The notes under the pieces were generated by a model. The model had not been told where the DNA came from. It was given only the letters and a program-made list of their open reading frames with translations, and ran no database searches. From Lantana camara (lineage: Eukaryota; Streptophyta; Magnoliopsida; Lamiales; Verbenaceae): 64,000 bases of DNA. This document shows, piece by piece, positions 38,443 through 50,471 of the stretch. The stretch covers positions 39,677,001-39,741,000 of the forward strand of contig CM074858.1 of NCBI GenBank assembly GCA_037501455.1, read 5' to 3'. The position numbers were made by a program, and so were the translations under genes. Numbering within the stretch: the first letter of the stretch is position 1; every line of letters begins with the position of its first letter.

Positions 38443-39021
38443 TTTCAGGCTTCGAAAAATCCCGTTTTTAAAAATCTGATTTTAATTTAAAATTTGATTT
38501 TAATTTTATAACATTATTTATTTGAAATAATTATAAAATTTGGGATTTTTATGAATTAAAGTCAAGTTCTTATTTTTCGAGAAAATATTAAATATCACTT
38601 TGAATGATAATTTTGACAAAAATTTAATTTTGAATTAATTGTGGTTTTGTCATGATCCGAAGTTCGATTTTGAATAAATTCTTGAATAATGAACTAATAT
38701 TCAAATTACTTAAGTTAGTTGTAACTTAAAGTCAAGGAAATTTTAAATTTAATTGGTAAATTTAAATTCGAGCGGAATCATGCTAGTTTAGGTGATCATT
38801 GGTTAGTCTTATGTATGTTTTAAATTCTGCACATGGATGATTTCAATTGGGGTTGGAGCCCCATGTTGCACATTTTTAATTGGGGTTGGAGCCCTACCTA
38901 TGTGCGTACTGTTATGTGTTTATTGTGGCTTTCTATTGTTTTCGGGCCGGGGTATGCCCCGTGTATTTGTCTATGGCCAATATGAAAATTGAGTCATATT
39001 ACTTTATGTAAAGAGAGTAGA
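38443..39021 (+). mobile_element. Copia element A leader, 5' part
   Basis: AT-rich untranslated sequence matching B's leader in reverse complement: AAATCCCG...GATTTTAATTT, GGGGTTGGAGCCC, GGCCGGGGTATGCCCCGTG. The GC-rich island present in B's leader is absent. A's 5' LTR and primer site are lost apart from the 35-bp piece at the fold-back. Interrupted at 39022 by the CACTA element. Confidence 0.8.
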
Positions 39022-39200
39022 CACTACAAGAAAAATGGCTTGTTACTACAAAATTTTTTAATACGATCATTTGATCGTAGTAAAAGGTAGTCATTCACTA
39101 CGATTTATTGTCCGCAGTAAAAGTTTGAGAAATATAACATATATTTACTACAAAACTAATACCATAGTAAATACTATTGCAAAACTGCGTCGTTTTGGTT
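39022..39200. repeat. CACTA left terminal and subterminal repeats
   Basis: TIR 39022-39038, then several copies of a TACTACRA / TYGTAGTA motif, including an inverted pair around ACGATCATTTGATCGT (39063-39078). Subterminal repeats of this type bind the TnpA-class protein in En/Spm elements. Confidence 0.85.
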
Positions 39201-39243
39201 CTATTTAGAATTTATTAAATTCTTATATATTGTCCTATAAAAA

Positions 39244-39308
39244 ATTGGCTCCATGTTTTTCACTTCCCACCCATTCTAATTTGGCTCCATGTTTTTGATT
39301 TCCCACCA
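39244..39308. repeat. Short tandem duplication near the CACTA left end
   Basis: TTGGCTCCATGTTTTT...TTCCCACC occurs twice in succession (about 39244-39272 and 39281-39308), with small differences. It lies before the tnpA-like gene's putative untranslated exons. Confidence 0.7.
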
Positions 39309-39389
39309 ATTATTTTAGATGGCATTAAGTAAAGTAAAAAAGGAATGTACTTTTTATATTTAAAATAAAAAATATCTTAAAACCTAGAC

Positions 39390-41067
39390 CACCGATTGTC
39401 TCCCAAAATTAAATCACATTTCTATCAATTAAAAACAAAGTGTTCTTTGTTCTCTCTTGAGAAGAAATACGCCAAACCCAAAAACCCCAAGAGGCGAAGG
39501 AAAATCATTCAACCATCTGCTTCATTCACTTCGTTTCAAAGCTTCGGAACCCTAAGAAGCAACAATCAGCTAGTAGCCGGCAACCCATCAAGAGATTTCA
39601 GCTGATATTTCATTTCAAACCCTCTGAGAAATGTCCCGTTCAACCACGCTACTAGCCGGTGCGGCATCGACCCGTTTTGGCTAAACAGCAGCACTTCCAG
39701 TGAGAGGGAGAGAAATGCGATTTCAGGTAACCCAACTATTTTCGAAATTCCCTTTCTTTATTTTGAGAGCAGTAAGCCAATGAAGGGTTTCTTAGAGGGG
39801 ATTTTGATAGCCGGCGACCCATCTGGTTTTGATTTTGATAGAGGAAACATGATGAACATAAAATGCTTGATCTTTAAATATCTTGCCATTTTGTTGCTAA
39901 GCATAATATCAGATAGGAAAATTATTGATCTTTAAATCTTTTGACATTTCGTTGTTGTGGTTTGGATCTCTGAATTAAGGTTGGAAATATTCAGATTAGG
40001 CAAACAAAATTTTGTTTCCATTGTTGACTAACTGCACTTCATTCTTGGTAATTTAATGGGGATTCTTGTTTGATCTTTTATTGTTGAGATTTGCATCGTT
40101 TTGAAAATTACTTGGTTTAAGATTTTGTATGTTTATTTTTTCTGTTTTTTGTTTGTGTGCTTTCATGATTTTTTCTTCATGAAGTTTAATGTATGGAAAT
40201 GGTACTTTTTTTTAATGTAAATGTGATGTCTTTAATTAGTTTGCCACATAATAATAGAAATTTCGTTTTATTCCAGATTTTGTTGTCAAGATAGATATTT
40301 GTGTTTGCCCCGAAGCTCATACGACTTCTCTACTTCAGCGGCCCCGAATTTGTCTACATTGTCGGGATTAATAAGCGGAAGGAATTTGAAAAGATATTGG
40401 CGATTCAGGAGTAGTAGCAGCTTAACAGATCATCTCTCGAGAGGTTAGAAAATTCGGTAAATAAGGCTGTTAAATAAATTAAACTGTTGACTAAGGGAGG
40501 ACTTTGCATTCAATTTCGTATTGGACGTGGCTAAAATTATACACCATGGTTCAATAGACTGGAAGTTTGCTATGAGTTTTGTTACTGCCGAATTACATTT
40601 TACATGATAATATTTCATTTTTAATGTTTGAGGAGGATTAGTTCACATTTTTTGTCATTCTTAATATTTTAAAGAAAGTTAGTTAATTGTGTTTTGAGAA
40701 AAATGTAAATGAGCAGAAAAGAAAGTTAGTTTGGTTGTTTAGCTGTTGATATTTTTGTACTTTTCTATTATCAGTAACTTCAATATAAATGAACTGAATT
40801 GATAAATAATTTATTGCATAAATATAATTTATTCCATTCATATTAAGAAAATTTAGTGTATGGCAATGGTGTTTTTTTAATGTAATGGTGATGTTTTAAA
40901 TTAGTTTGCCTCATAATAATAGAAAATTTTGTTTTATTCCAGTTTCTATTGTCAAGTTAGATAATTGTCTTAGCCCCCAAACTCATCAGCCCCGGACTAG
41001 TATATTACCTCCATATTGTAATCTGTTAGGTATTGGAAACCTCACATACCAGTTACACGATGCAGGT
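39390..41067 (+). promoter_or_regulatory. 5' region of the tnpA-like gene (untranslated exons and introns, tentative)
   Basis: GC rises slightly at 39400-39720 and a donor-like CAGGTAACCC lies at about 39726, suggesting an untranslated first exon and a long intron. An acceptor-like ATTCCAG occurs at about 40276 and again at about 40942 because of a 200-bp duplication. The small ORF at 39396-39605 has no recognisable product. The exact promoter is not identifiable. Confidence 0.4.
40180..41030 (+). repeat. Diverged direct duplication in the CACTA element
   Basis: About 200 bp at 40180-40380 match about 180 bp at 40850-41030 in the same order: TATGGMAATGGT, TTAGTTTGCCWCATAATAATAGAAA, GTTTTATTCCAG, TTGTCAAG, then GCCCC..CTCAT. 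It duplicates an intron end plus the start of the following exon, upstream of the tnpA-like coding region. Confidence 0.8.
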
Positions 41068-44047
41068 ATGGCCAAAGCAAGAAAAAGACAATATGATCCA
41101 GCTACGGATCAATTGAACGAATTGAAAAAGAATGGTAATACATTATTCTTATTTTAATAATGATTAGTCGAGTATTGTTTTGGCTGAAATATTTGTTGAC
41201 TATAAACATTAGTCTTAGTATAATAATGATTAGTTGAGTCTTATTGTTTTTGTTTTTTATATATTTATAAAAATAGGAACAAAAAGGGTACAACATCTAC
41301 AAGCACAAACTCAACTACCTCTTACACATACACAAAGACACGAGAACTTGCGTCAAAATCAGCTACAAACACAAACTCAAGTACCTTCATACAGAGGTAT
41401 GATATCGATAAGGGAATACACTTTTATATGTTTGATATAAAGATAAAAAAAGTTATTCTCAGACTTCATACATTAAAATTTTTACTGACCATGGAAAGAG
41501 TTAACAATTCTGAGCAAATATGCTGAGCACAAACAATTCAGACCTAGTCTTCTTGCGTCATACTCTGTTCTAGCTTAAATTTTCAAAAATCTTCATTTGA
41601 AATACTATTACTATTAATTTTTTTTATAGGTACAAGACAAACACAAGTACTTGAGAATTCGGCAAAAACAAGAGGTCTTCCACAAATACAGGAGAACCTG
41701 AGTCAAAGTCAGCCGCAAACACAAAGGCAAGAGAGTCTCAATGATGAATTTGAGGCTCAAACAACTCCAAGTAACGGTATCACCTTCTGTATGATATAAA
41801 TCTTCTAGATAGTATCTCAATATAATGAAATATCTCCTGACAATATCTCTTTTTGTGTTGGACAACAGAAAATACAAGGAACTCACGTGTTAAAATGGGG
41901 CGCGGAGCGGCTAGGTTTCCTAAAGAGTGGAATACAGGAAATAAACTTCAGGTTTATCTGAATCCCAAAGGGAGTGTATCAGGAGCTGACTATCAGAAGT
42001 ATGCTACTGCATTAGGTTGTTTAGCTCGTATTGGAGCTAAATTACCTTTGAATTGTATGAATTTCAATGCTATCCCACAATATCAAAGGGATATGATTTG
42101 GGATGAGGTGCAGGTAATTAATAAATTCAGTTATATAATTTGGTAGCTAATTGGATATATAACAGCCTTTTAAAGTATTAATTTGCTAAATATTTAAGGA
42201 GAACACTTACCTTACACTTGAAGCAAAGGGTGTGGTAATGTTCACAATATCTGATATTTGGAGGAACTGGAAGAGTAGCATTAAAAAGAATTTCTTTACA
42301 CCATACAAAGATGACCATGAGTTTCTCTTGCAACAACCAGCTGATGATAGGATTCAAATGAATCAATGGTTGGACTTGGTCAATTATTGGAAGATCCCTA
42401 AAGTGCAGGTTATTAATTACGTAAAACTAATTATATGTTTTCTATTTTTATGAAAACCAAAACGAGATTATTGGAGTTGATGTGAGCTGATGACAGGATG
42501 TTGCAAATCAAAATGCCATGAATGTTTCAAAGAAGGAATGCTTGCATAGGACCGGACGAACACCTTTTTCTACATTAGAGGAGGAGGTATAAGATATGCA
42601 ATAACCTTTTAAATCTTGTTATATAATATTATATCTTTATCATAACTATTTTTGCATTACATTATATTCTAGATGCTGGCAAAAGGTGTTACTGACGTTA
42701 CAAGACTGGACGTGTGGATGGAATCGAGATCTCGTGGAAAAGGGATAGAGGATGACTATACAACATCTGATTTACATGTAAGTAATAGGTACATTTTAGA
42801 ATTTATCAAAATAAATACAAATAGATGATATCAAATTTTATTATACATTTTATAGGGTCAATTTACTGGAGAGCTTTTGAAAAAGCCTGAGGGGGAAAGA
42901 ACAAGACAGTACAAAGATGAACTCTTTCTAACAGCAATGGGAAAAGACAGTCGTGGCTACATTAGATGTGCTGGAAAAGGTAGTACAGTCAATCGAACTC
43001 AACTTAAATCTATGGCCACACATGAAATATTGTCGTCCCAAGATAGAGAAGAACTACAAAGGCTCAAGGATGAGCTAGTTGAAGAGAGAAGTGAAATGAA
43101 ACAAATGAAAGAAGAATTTGTCAAAGCAAATGAGAAATTATATTTGGAACAAGAGAAAACAAGTCAGTTGAACAAAAAACTAGAACTTTTATTGAGCCAA
43201 TTTTCAACTATCTCGCCTACTTTAGTAGGTGGTACTCAGGTAAGATATGATCTATTATGGATAATTTTTGCACTTAGGCTATTTTTATTAATTCAACCTA
43301 TAATAACAGGTTGCAGATTCACCAAGTTCTCATATGTCAAATTATAAAGATTCAAGAGATGCTCCCACTTGTGGAGTACAACATTCTGATATAGAAGATA
43401 CCCCCGCGGTTAAAAGTAAACAGGTACGAATATTATTAAGGAAAATAGTAATTTGTATGATAATAGTGATAAAATTATGATGGATATTTGATCTTTGCAT
43501 TTAGATTGTTGGAGACAAGCTTCAGAAGCAAGTAGTTGCTGATAGTTCTCATCGAATCATGGTACAACTAATAGATTTTAAAGTTTCGATACTTAAACAA
43601 CTAATGAATAATGGGTGCTTGCTATTGTTTTCCCCCGTTTTTATTATTTTTTTTTGTTAATGAAATATCGTACTTGAACCATTAAGGTTAGTTATTTTTA
43701 ATGTTTGTTTTCATAGGTCGGGAAAAGAATATATTTACACTGTCATGGGATACCCAAGAAGGTTGTGGCAGAAGGTACTTTTATTGGTTATTATGCTAAT
43801 GAAAGAGGCATGCCTATATTTTGTAAGATTTGTGTTACAAAGGCACTTGATGAAGATGAGAAGCTATTAAAACCTCGTCGAGATGTTCAAACTATTGGAC
43901 AAGCTGTTAACAAGTGTATTGCATGGGAGTTAGTTAATGTACGTAATTGATCCAATGTGAATTTCTAAAATTTAAAGTAAGAAATTTTTTAGAATCCTCA
44001 TTTACAAAGTTAGTGTTTATTTCTTATTACAGATTTCGGAGGCATAA
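41068..44047 (+). CDS. TnpA-like plant transposase accessory protein (Ptta/En/Spm type), 12 exons
   Basis: Exons: 41068-41134, 41277-41396, 41630-41776, 41869-42113, 42199-42408, 42497-42586, 42673-42777, 42856-43239, 43310-43423, 43505-43561, 43717-43938, 44033-44047. Every intron starts GT and ends AG. All phases agree, giving 591 codons with no stop. Residues 1-110 are Gln/Thr-rich and low complexity. Exons 4-8 match the plant transposase (Ptta/En/Spm, Transposase_24) family: GRGAARFPKEW, KGVVMFTISDIWRNWKSSIKK, then the NWLDLVNYW-like and SKKECLHRTGRTPF segments. A Lys/Glu-rich coiled coil follows in exon 8 (REELQRLKDELVEERSEMKQ). Exon 11 (KKVVAEGTFIGYY...TIGQAVNKCIAWELV) resembles the C-terminal domain of related plant proteins (DUF8039-like, from memory). 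It probably binds the subterminal repeats. The start is uncertain because the frame stays open upstream to about 40906. Confidence 0.8.
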
Positions 44048-45284
44048 ATCAAGCTCTCTTTTGGCAGATTTTCAGGTAAGAATAAAAAAATTCATTTTTC
44101 AATGCAGAAACCTATTGGATGGAGATGTATTGTTGAAATGTGGTAGATCCTTGTTCCAATGCATATAATGTTGAGACTATGAGGTGCTGTTATATTTTAA
44201 CTGTGCTTTGTTTTTGGATCTGATTTGGTGAGGTTTTGGATTGCTTGAAGGGGGTTAGATGTTAGATGAGTTGAAAAGGAAATAGAGTAACATGGGTTAA
44301 TGTGAAAACGTAGGATTGGTTTTTGTGGGTGTGAGTGAATCTGATCACTATATATTGTTTAATCAGCAAACTAGCAATTACTCTGTATGAGTAGGTTCAA
44401 TTGATATCATTATAATCTGTGTTTGGTGTGACTTGTATGCTTTTTTTTGTTTTTTAAGGGAATAACAAATCATGCATGTGTCAAATATTTTCAACCCTTC
44501 AGATAATATTTAATGTACGTGCTACATATGTTTGAGCCATACATGTTTGTGAGAGAATATGTATTCCAGTTTTCGTGTTTAAAGCATGTCATTAGTTACA
44601 ACATTGAATTTTTTGAATATTTTGTTCTTGTGACGATGTTTGAAGATTTTGCCTTTGATATATATTGCCTATGAGCTCAAGATGTTGGTTTTTGCCATTT
44701 GTGTTGTTGCTATTTTAGCATATGTATCACATATTCATCAGTGATCAGTCTGATTAATGCACTGCTTTTTGCATATTTCTTAGTTGTGTTGTATTGCAGA
44801 TAAGCAAACAAAGAGGAAGAGTAAGTCCATTTCTTACAATATTTTTGCTTACTAAATAGTTTATTTGTCAATTTTACTCCATTATAGGTGGAATTAAGAC
44901 AGGGAATCCAAATGTTGAAGATTTTCAAGTATTATGATGCTGAAACGTCCCTAGATTTTGCATATTATGATAGATCAAATAGCAGATAAATATTAGTCAA
45001 AGTTATCTTTTGTTGGATTTATATATTAGATCAATACAATACATTTTGTTAATCATGTAGTGGAAGATTGTGGGAAAGAATCTTGTGAATTCATATTAGT
45101 AAGATTTTGTCCTTTTGTAATACATTATTATGTTAGTAATGTTATTGAAAATTATTATTTTGATTATATAAATTGATGTCTTATTGTATTGTATTTTGGT
45201 TTGGATGATAGTTATTAATGTATTTCAAGAAAATATAAGAAAAAACAAAATTTAAAAATTATATAATAATTATTATAATATTTT
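44048..45284 (+). other. 3' part of the CACTA element, no gene recognised
   Basis: AT-rich sequence after the tnpA-like stop. Further GT-AG-like pairs (for example a donor after TTTTCAG at about 44076) may belong to the 3' untranslated region or an alternative longer C-terminus. No TNP2-like DDE transposase is seen on either strand. Confidence 0.7.
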
Positions 45285-45641
45285 TTTTTACTACAAAATA
45301 TGGATCATAGTGAATATAATTTTTCCAATTTATAATGTTTTCGCTACAAAGTTTTGATCATAGCTAATATATAATTTTTTACTACGACTAGCATATTCAT
45401 AGTAAAAACTAGATGTATTTGCCTTATATTTGTTAGGAAATATTGTCCGTAGAAAAAGGTAATATTTTCGTAGTAAAAAGTTTTTACTACGATCATTTGA
45501 TCGTAGTATAATATTTGTTACGGCCACATCAACTACGATCAGAAATTCGTAGTAAATACGTAGCAAAAGGGTTTTTACTACGAATTTGGGCCTTTTACTA
45601 TGATAATTTGTCCGTATTAAAAACCATTTTTTCTTGTAGTG
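45285..45641. repeat. CACTA right subterminal and terminal repeats
   Basis: At least ten copies of a TACTACGA / TCGTAGTA-like motif in both orientations, including TTTTTACTACGATC...GATCGTAGTA, end in the inverted TIR (45624-45641). This is denser and longer than at the left end. Confidence 0.9.
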
Positions 45642-46707
45642 AGAACTTAGGAAGTGAGGTTTTTATTTTCATTTTGGAGACAAGCACCCATGGAATAAGA
45701 AGGATCCACAAGGAACACTTGAAGAACGGTAGCCATAAGAAAACCCCGCAAAATGTTTACGAGGGTTTCTATTAAATGTAATAGATAGGGCTTTTCTCCA
45801 TTAAGTTTTGTACCCCTATGTGATATGAACTGTCTTATGTAGCATGAATGTTAGAACTATTGATTTTGGAGTGGCTCCCAAAATCACATATAAGATAGGA
45901 TACTAATGATCATCTCATAATTAGTATCATGCTAGGACATGCTATCTGCTAATTGCTTTTGTGATGCATTTTATGTGAAACTACATTAAACAAGACAATT
46001 AAAATTTGGATAACATTATATGTTGGTGAGGTCATTCCAGACAACTCTCTGGAAATTCGAAAATCCCTTTATTAAATATTGAGCAATTTCGAATAAATAG
46101 GTATTTTTTCAAGGTAATAAAATCCCTAGCATTCCATCAATAGGATTTAGGACTTAATAAGTGAAACTAATTGTTGTCTCACGAGTCGTGGGGTAATTAG
46201 TGTAGCTTATTAAATCTTATTTTCCTTATTAATTACTTTAAATAATTAATATTTCTCGACCATTTTAGAATGGGTGATGTCTCACGAGTCGTGGGTCGTT
46301 CCGGACTAAGTTTGGTTAAGATCTTATGATTGATGGGTCCTGCTCAACACTAAAGTAGATATGGATGTCTCACAAGTTGTGGGTCCATGATCGAAAGATT
46401 AGTGATGCAAAAATATTACTAGGAATTCCATGGGGATGGAATCGGTAATTTATACCTACCTAAAGATTCTTAGATTTTTGGTGTCTCACGAGTCGTGCGT
46501 CCGAAACTAAGAATACTTCAGATTCTAGTACCCATTGAGAAAATAAGTTTCCTCTAAAGTCGTTTGGGATTTATAGACTTTTTAAAAACTGTGGGAGAAT
46601 ATATTTCTAAAGACCTTGATAATATGTAATCATTATTATTCAGCATGCTCCTGATTTCTCTGTTTTTTCCATTTAGATTGTAGTTCTGTGATTCTCTACA
46701 TTCTGAA
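45642..46707 (+). mobile_element. Copia element A leader, 3' part, with four CACGASTCGTG palindromes
   Basis: Matches B's leader (about 56330-57400, reverse complement) to the base before the gag ATG. Four copies of the palindrome CACGAGTCGTG or variants lie at 46180-46190, 46283-46293, 46371-46381 (CACAAGTTGTG) and 46487-46497, each preceded by GTCT and mostly followed by GGGTC-like bases. No ORF of note. Confidence 0.85.
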
Positions 46708-47598
46708 ATGGCAACCAAAAACCCTTTGGTATCCATCCTCGAATCAAACAAGTTGACTGGGCCCAAGTACTCTAATTGGCTTCAGAATCTAAAGTTAGTT
46801 TTAGATTCTGAAAAGAGAAGATATGTTCTCTTCGAAGGAGAGCCTGTCGCTGAAGGCAAGGCTCCGACTCGGGCCGAAAGAGAGGCGATCGCGAAATGGT
46901 CTTAAGATAATCTTCAAGCCTATTGCCTCATGTTGGCCAACATATCTCTGGATATGCAAAGGCAACGTGAGTCTATAAAAAATGCTTGGGAGATTTATGA
47001 CCATCCCGAGCAATTGTACCGCCCCAAAGAGCGTGTTCTAAGGTACAACACCTCTAAGGAGCTCTTTCATCTCAGAATGAAAGAAGGTACAAGTGTCCAT
47101 GAGCACGGTCTAAAGTTTCTTGCTTTGAACGAAAAAATAACGTCCAATGCCACTGAGCGAAAAACTCACTGTGGATTTGTTGCTAGCGTCGTTTCCACCA
47201 TCATTCAATCCTTTCGTGTTAAACTTCAACAGGAATCATCCTCATGCTACTGTAGCTGAGTTGATTAGTCAACTTGTGACTGCTGAAGACACGATAAAGA
47301 AGGATCATAAGGTAATGATGGGCACTTCCTCTTCTAGGCCTTCTAAAGGCAAAGGGAAGAAAGCTCCCAGGAAGAATAGATCTCTTAAACCCGAACGAGG
47401 GGTTAAAGAGAGAAAGGCCAAGAAGAAAAGGGATCAGAGAGAGGATGTTTGCCACATTTGTGGCAAGAAAGGGCATTGGAAGAGGAACTTCCAAGAGTAC
47501 AAGGATACTCTAAAGAAAGGCGTGTTTATTGTTGAAATAAATCTATCTATTGATTCTAATTCTTGGGTACTTGATACCGGATGTGGAGCTCATATATG
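46708..47598 (+). pseudogene. Copia element A gag-protease, truncated
   Basis: Starts MATKNPLVSILESNK, nearly identical to B. It runs through the UBN2-type gag, a zinc knuckle (CHICGKKGHWKRNF, where the last Cys is Phe) and the protease active site (WVLDTGCGAHIC). A stop lies at 46903-46905 and a frameshift at about 47137-47147. It ends within the protease where LTR K begins; RT and integrase are missing. The zinc knuckle's missing Cys is a further sign of decay. Confidence 0.93.
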
Positions 47599-49334
47599 TG
47601 TTAGGAATAGTACCCTAGAAAGATGTTTTGCCTTGGGACATCCCCTATATCACAAACAATCTTTGAATAATATACGAATGATTGTAATCGCAGGCGAACA
47701 CTTCTTATGTGCCATTACGTGTTTTGAGTGTTTTCATTACGTGTGCATATCTAGAACTCCCCTAATCCGAAGAGGCCGTTATGAACTTTGTCATTATGGG
47801 AATGGCACATGAAACAAGTTTTTAACTACATAGGCGAGGACTATAAACTTCTCCAAGTCAATGAGGCCAACAGATAGTGGGAGTGTCGACTTTGCCTCTG
47901 TTGAGACTTGTTTGTGTAGTTGTGTCCTTAAGAAGGATCATCCTGTTACATGGGGTGTAAAGTACATAAGTTGATGCGTACACAATACACAAGGGTGCTT
48001 GTTGTAAGAACAAGTTCACTTAGAGTGCCCCGCGTGAGAAGATTCCTAAATGGGAAAGAACGTTACTGGAACTTCTAGATTAGGAAATATCTCACATGTC
48101 AATGACGTGAGGAATTAATCCTTAGACTTTAGATTCCACATTATCTCATATGAGCTAACTCTGTATTCTTTGATATAGGCTCAAAAAGGTATCGCCATAT
48201 AGACACCTAAACCACGGCCTATGTTTGGATTACACAAGTGACATATGAGAATTGTTATAATCAATAAAGGGCCTACACTTGCTGTAGGTAAGATGATCTC
48301 TTATTACAAAAGTCGTTCATGTTCCATCCAAAAATCCTTGCGCAAGGTGGCTAGATCAAGACATCAAGAAAATGGGATTTTCTTAGATTGAGATCCAATG
48401 GAATATGAAAGGAACTTTGTTTTTAAGATTAAGATTAGTAGGGCTCTCGATATTCCCATGCCCTAGATCTTAATCAAGATATAGCATGGTAGGAGGATCA
48501 TACGCGACATGATGTTATTGACTAGAAGGTTATTTTGAATATACATTCATATTTCAGGTAGGGGTCACACACCTGTTGCTAGACTATGGTCGTGTGATCT
48601 GTGAGATAATTAATTAATAAAGAGTATTAATTAATTAGGCTCACTGCTAACTGAAATTCAACCTAGAGTGTCATAGACAAATGCCAGGTTCAAAGGGTAT
48701 TATGGAAAGATCAAATAATTGATCGAAACGAGACCACAGTGTAAGGTACATGTGTGGAAGTCAAGAGCACGTTTGGGACGCGTGGCTCCAATTGAGGAAT
48801 TGGACCATGTGTTAATTAATTGAAGAATTAATTATTAAGCGCAAATATAATTAATTAGTGAATTAATTATAAAGCCACAATATAATTAATTAGTGAATTA
48901 ACTGTATAGCCCAAAATGAAATTAATCAAGAATTAATTTTATCCCATTGGAATTAATTAGTGAATTAATTCTAAAGCCCTTCATGGAATTAGTTGGAGAA
49001 TTAATTCAAGATATTTAATTATTTAATTATTCTAATTTGGTTAGAATAAATAAATAAGTTAAATATAAAATATCTTCTATTTAATATTAATTCTAATTTG
49101 ATTAGAATAAGATATTATTAAGACAAGATATTGAATTATTATTGGAATAATTAAATAATCCTAATTTGATTAGAGAGAGCGCTTTCTAGAAGAATAATAT
49201 ATTCTTTAGATAAGATGTTATTGCTTGGAGAGAAAGAAAAATAGAAGAAAAGTCAAACTAGGAATCCTATTCCAAAACTGACTTAGGGTTTAAGAAATCC
49301 CATAAATACATGAAGGGCGCGTGGGATGAGGCAA
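47599..49334 (+). mobile_element. Copia LTR K, plus orientation, truncated
   Basis: Starts TGTTAGGAATAGTACCCTAG exactly inside A's protease and then follows, in reverse complement, C's LTR (AGTGGGAGTGTCGACTTTGCC, CGCCATATAGACACC...). Its 3' end is cut by C, which begins at 49335. The body of this element is not in the window unless it lies beyond 64000. The candidate target duplication is ATATG (47594-47598). Confidence 0.87.
48795..49030. repeat. AT-rich periodic array in copia LTR K
   Basis: Five or six copies, about 45-55 bp apart, of a unit built on ATTAATTAGTGAATTAATT followed by TAAAGCCC-like bases. Each unit is nearly palindromic. The related LTR C has the same array in reverse complement at about 50050-50290. 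Confidence 0.8.
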
Positions 49335-50471
49335 TGTTGGAAAACAGCAGAGTTAAAGCAGCTGAAGTCTAAATTTTTTTTTCCAAAAGGGATCGTCATC
49401 TTGCACTGTTCGTTTCAAAACTTATAGGATTGCAACAAAGTTACAACAATTGAAGCTTTCTTGAAACGTTTTGAGCCGCCCTCAAACTTTCTTCATGCGG
49501 CATGAATCCCCGTTTCTTGATCGATTCTTTCTTTGAGATTCCAAAGTAGAAATCCTCTAGAATATTAATCCACACCAACCTAGAGTCAAATCATGTTAGT
49601 GAGTATGTTAATACTATAACATGCGTATTAAAGAAACATAAACGAGAAAAGGAGAGCAAGAGAATTATCCCCAAAATTCCATGAAGGTTGGACGTGATCT
49701 CCAAATCACGTGTAAGGCCCCAAATTCTCGAACCCCTAGTCCTTTTATACGATAGGGTTCAAACCTCCTTTCTTGTAGGAGAAGGTCTCCTATTTTGACT
49801 TTTCTTCTGTTTTCTTTTTCTCCAAGTAATAGGATTCTTATTCAAAATAAGATATTTATTCCTTCTAGAAAGAGAGTTCCTAACTAATTAGGAATATTTA
49901 ATTATTCCAATAATAATTAAATATCTTATTCTAATAATATTTATTCTAATCATATTAGAATTAATATTTTATTAGAATAATAAAATAGAATATATTATTT
50001 ATTTCTTTATTCTAATCAAATCAGAACAAGCAAATAATTAAATACTTAGAATTAATTCTCCAATAAATTCTTTCAAGGGATTTAGAATTAATTCACTAAT
50101 TAATTCTAACGGGCTAAAAGTAATCCTCTAATTAATTTTGTTTTGGCTATATAATTAATTCTTCAATTAATTATATTTAGGGATTTCTAATTAATTCTCC
50201 AATTAATTATATCTTGGCTTTATAATTAATTCTCCAATTAATTATATTTGAACTTAATAATTGATTCTTCAACTAATTAACACATGATCCAATTCTGTAA
50301 TTGGAGTCACGCGTCCAAACACACTCTAGACTCCCACATGTGTACCATACAAGTGTGGTCTCGTTTCGATCAATTATTTGATCTTTCTAACAATACCCTT
50401 TCAACCCCGTATTTGTATGTGGCCCTCTAGGTTCAATTTCAGTTAGCAGTGAGCCTAATTAATTAATACAC
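49335..50471 (-). mobile_element. Copia element C 3' LTR, left part
   Basis: Begins on the plus strand with TGTTGGAAAACAGC, the reversed LTR 3' end. It contains ATTTTTTTTTCCAAAAGGGATCG and the AT-rich periodic array. Element B splits it at 50472; its other half is 60556-61552. The candidate target duplication for C is GGCAA (49330-49334); the other side is outside or deleted. Confidence 0.88.

Larger units (their letters stand above)
39022..45641 (+). mobile_element. CACTA (En/Spm) DNA transposon, 6,620 bp
   Basis: Terminal inverted repeats start CACTACAAGAAAAATGG (39022-39038; right copy 45624-45641 with one extra A). The element is flanked by a 3-bp target duplication AGA (39019-39021 and 45642-45644), as expected for the superfamily. 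Both ends carry subterminal repeats of a TTACTACGA / TCGTAGTAA unit. It holds one tnpA-like gene and no TNP2 (TnpD) catalytic transposase, so it probably moves only when a partner supplies the transposase. It is inserted in the leader of copia element A, splitting sequence that is continuous in B. Confidence 0.97.

Noticed and set aside
39022..45641. Host gene family in the middle of the window (tnpA-like gene as ordinary plant gene)
   Set aside because: The gene lies entirely between CACTA terminal repeats with a target duplication and matches the Ptta/En/Spm family.
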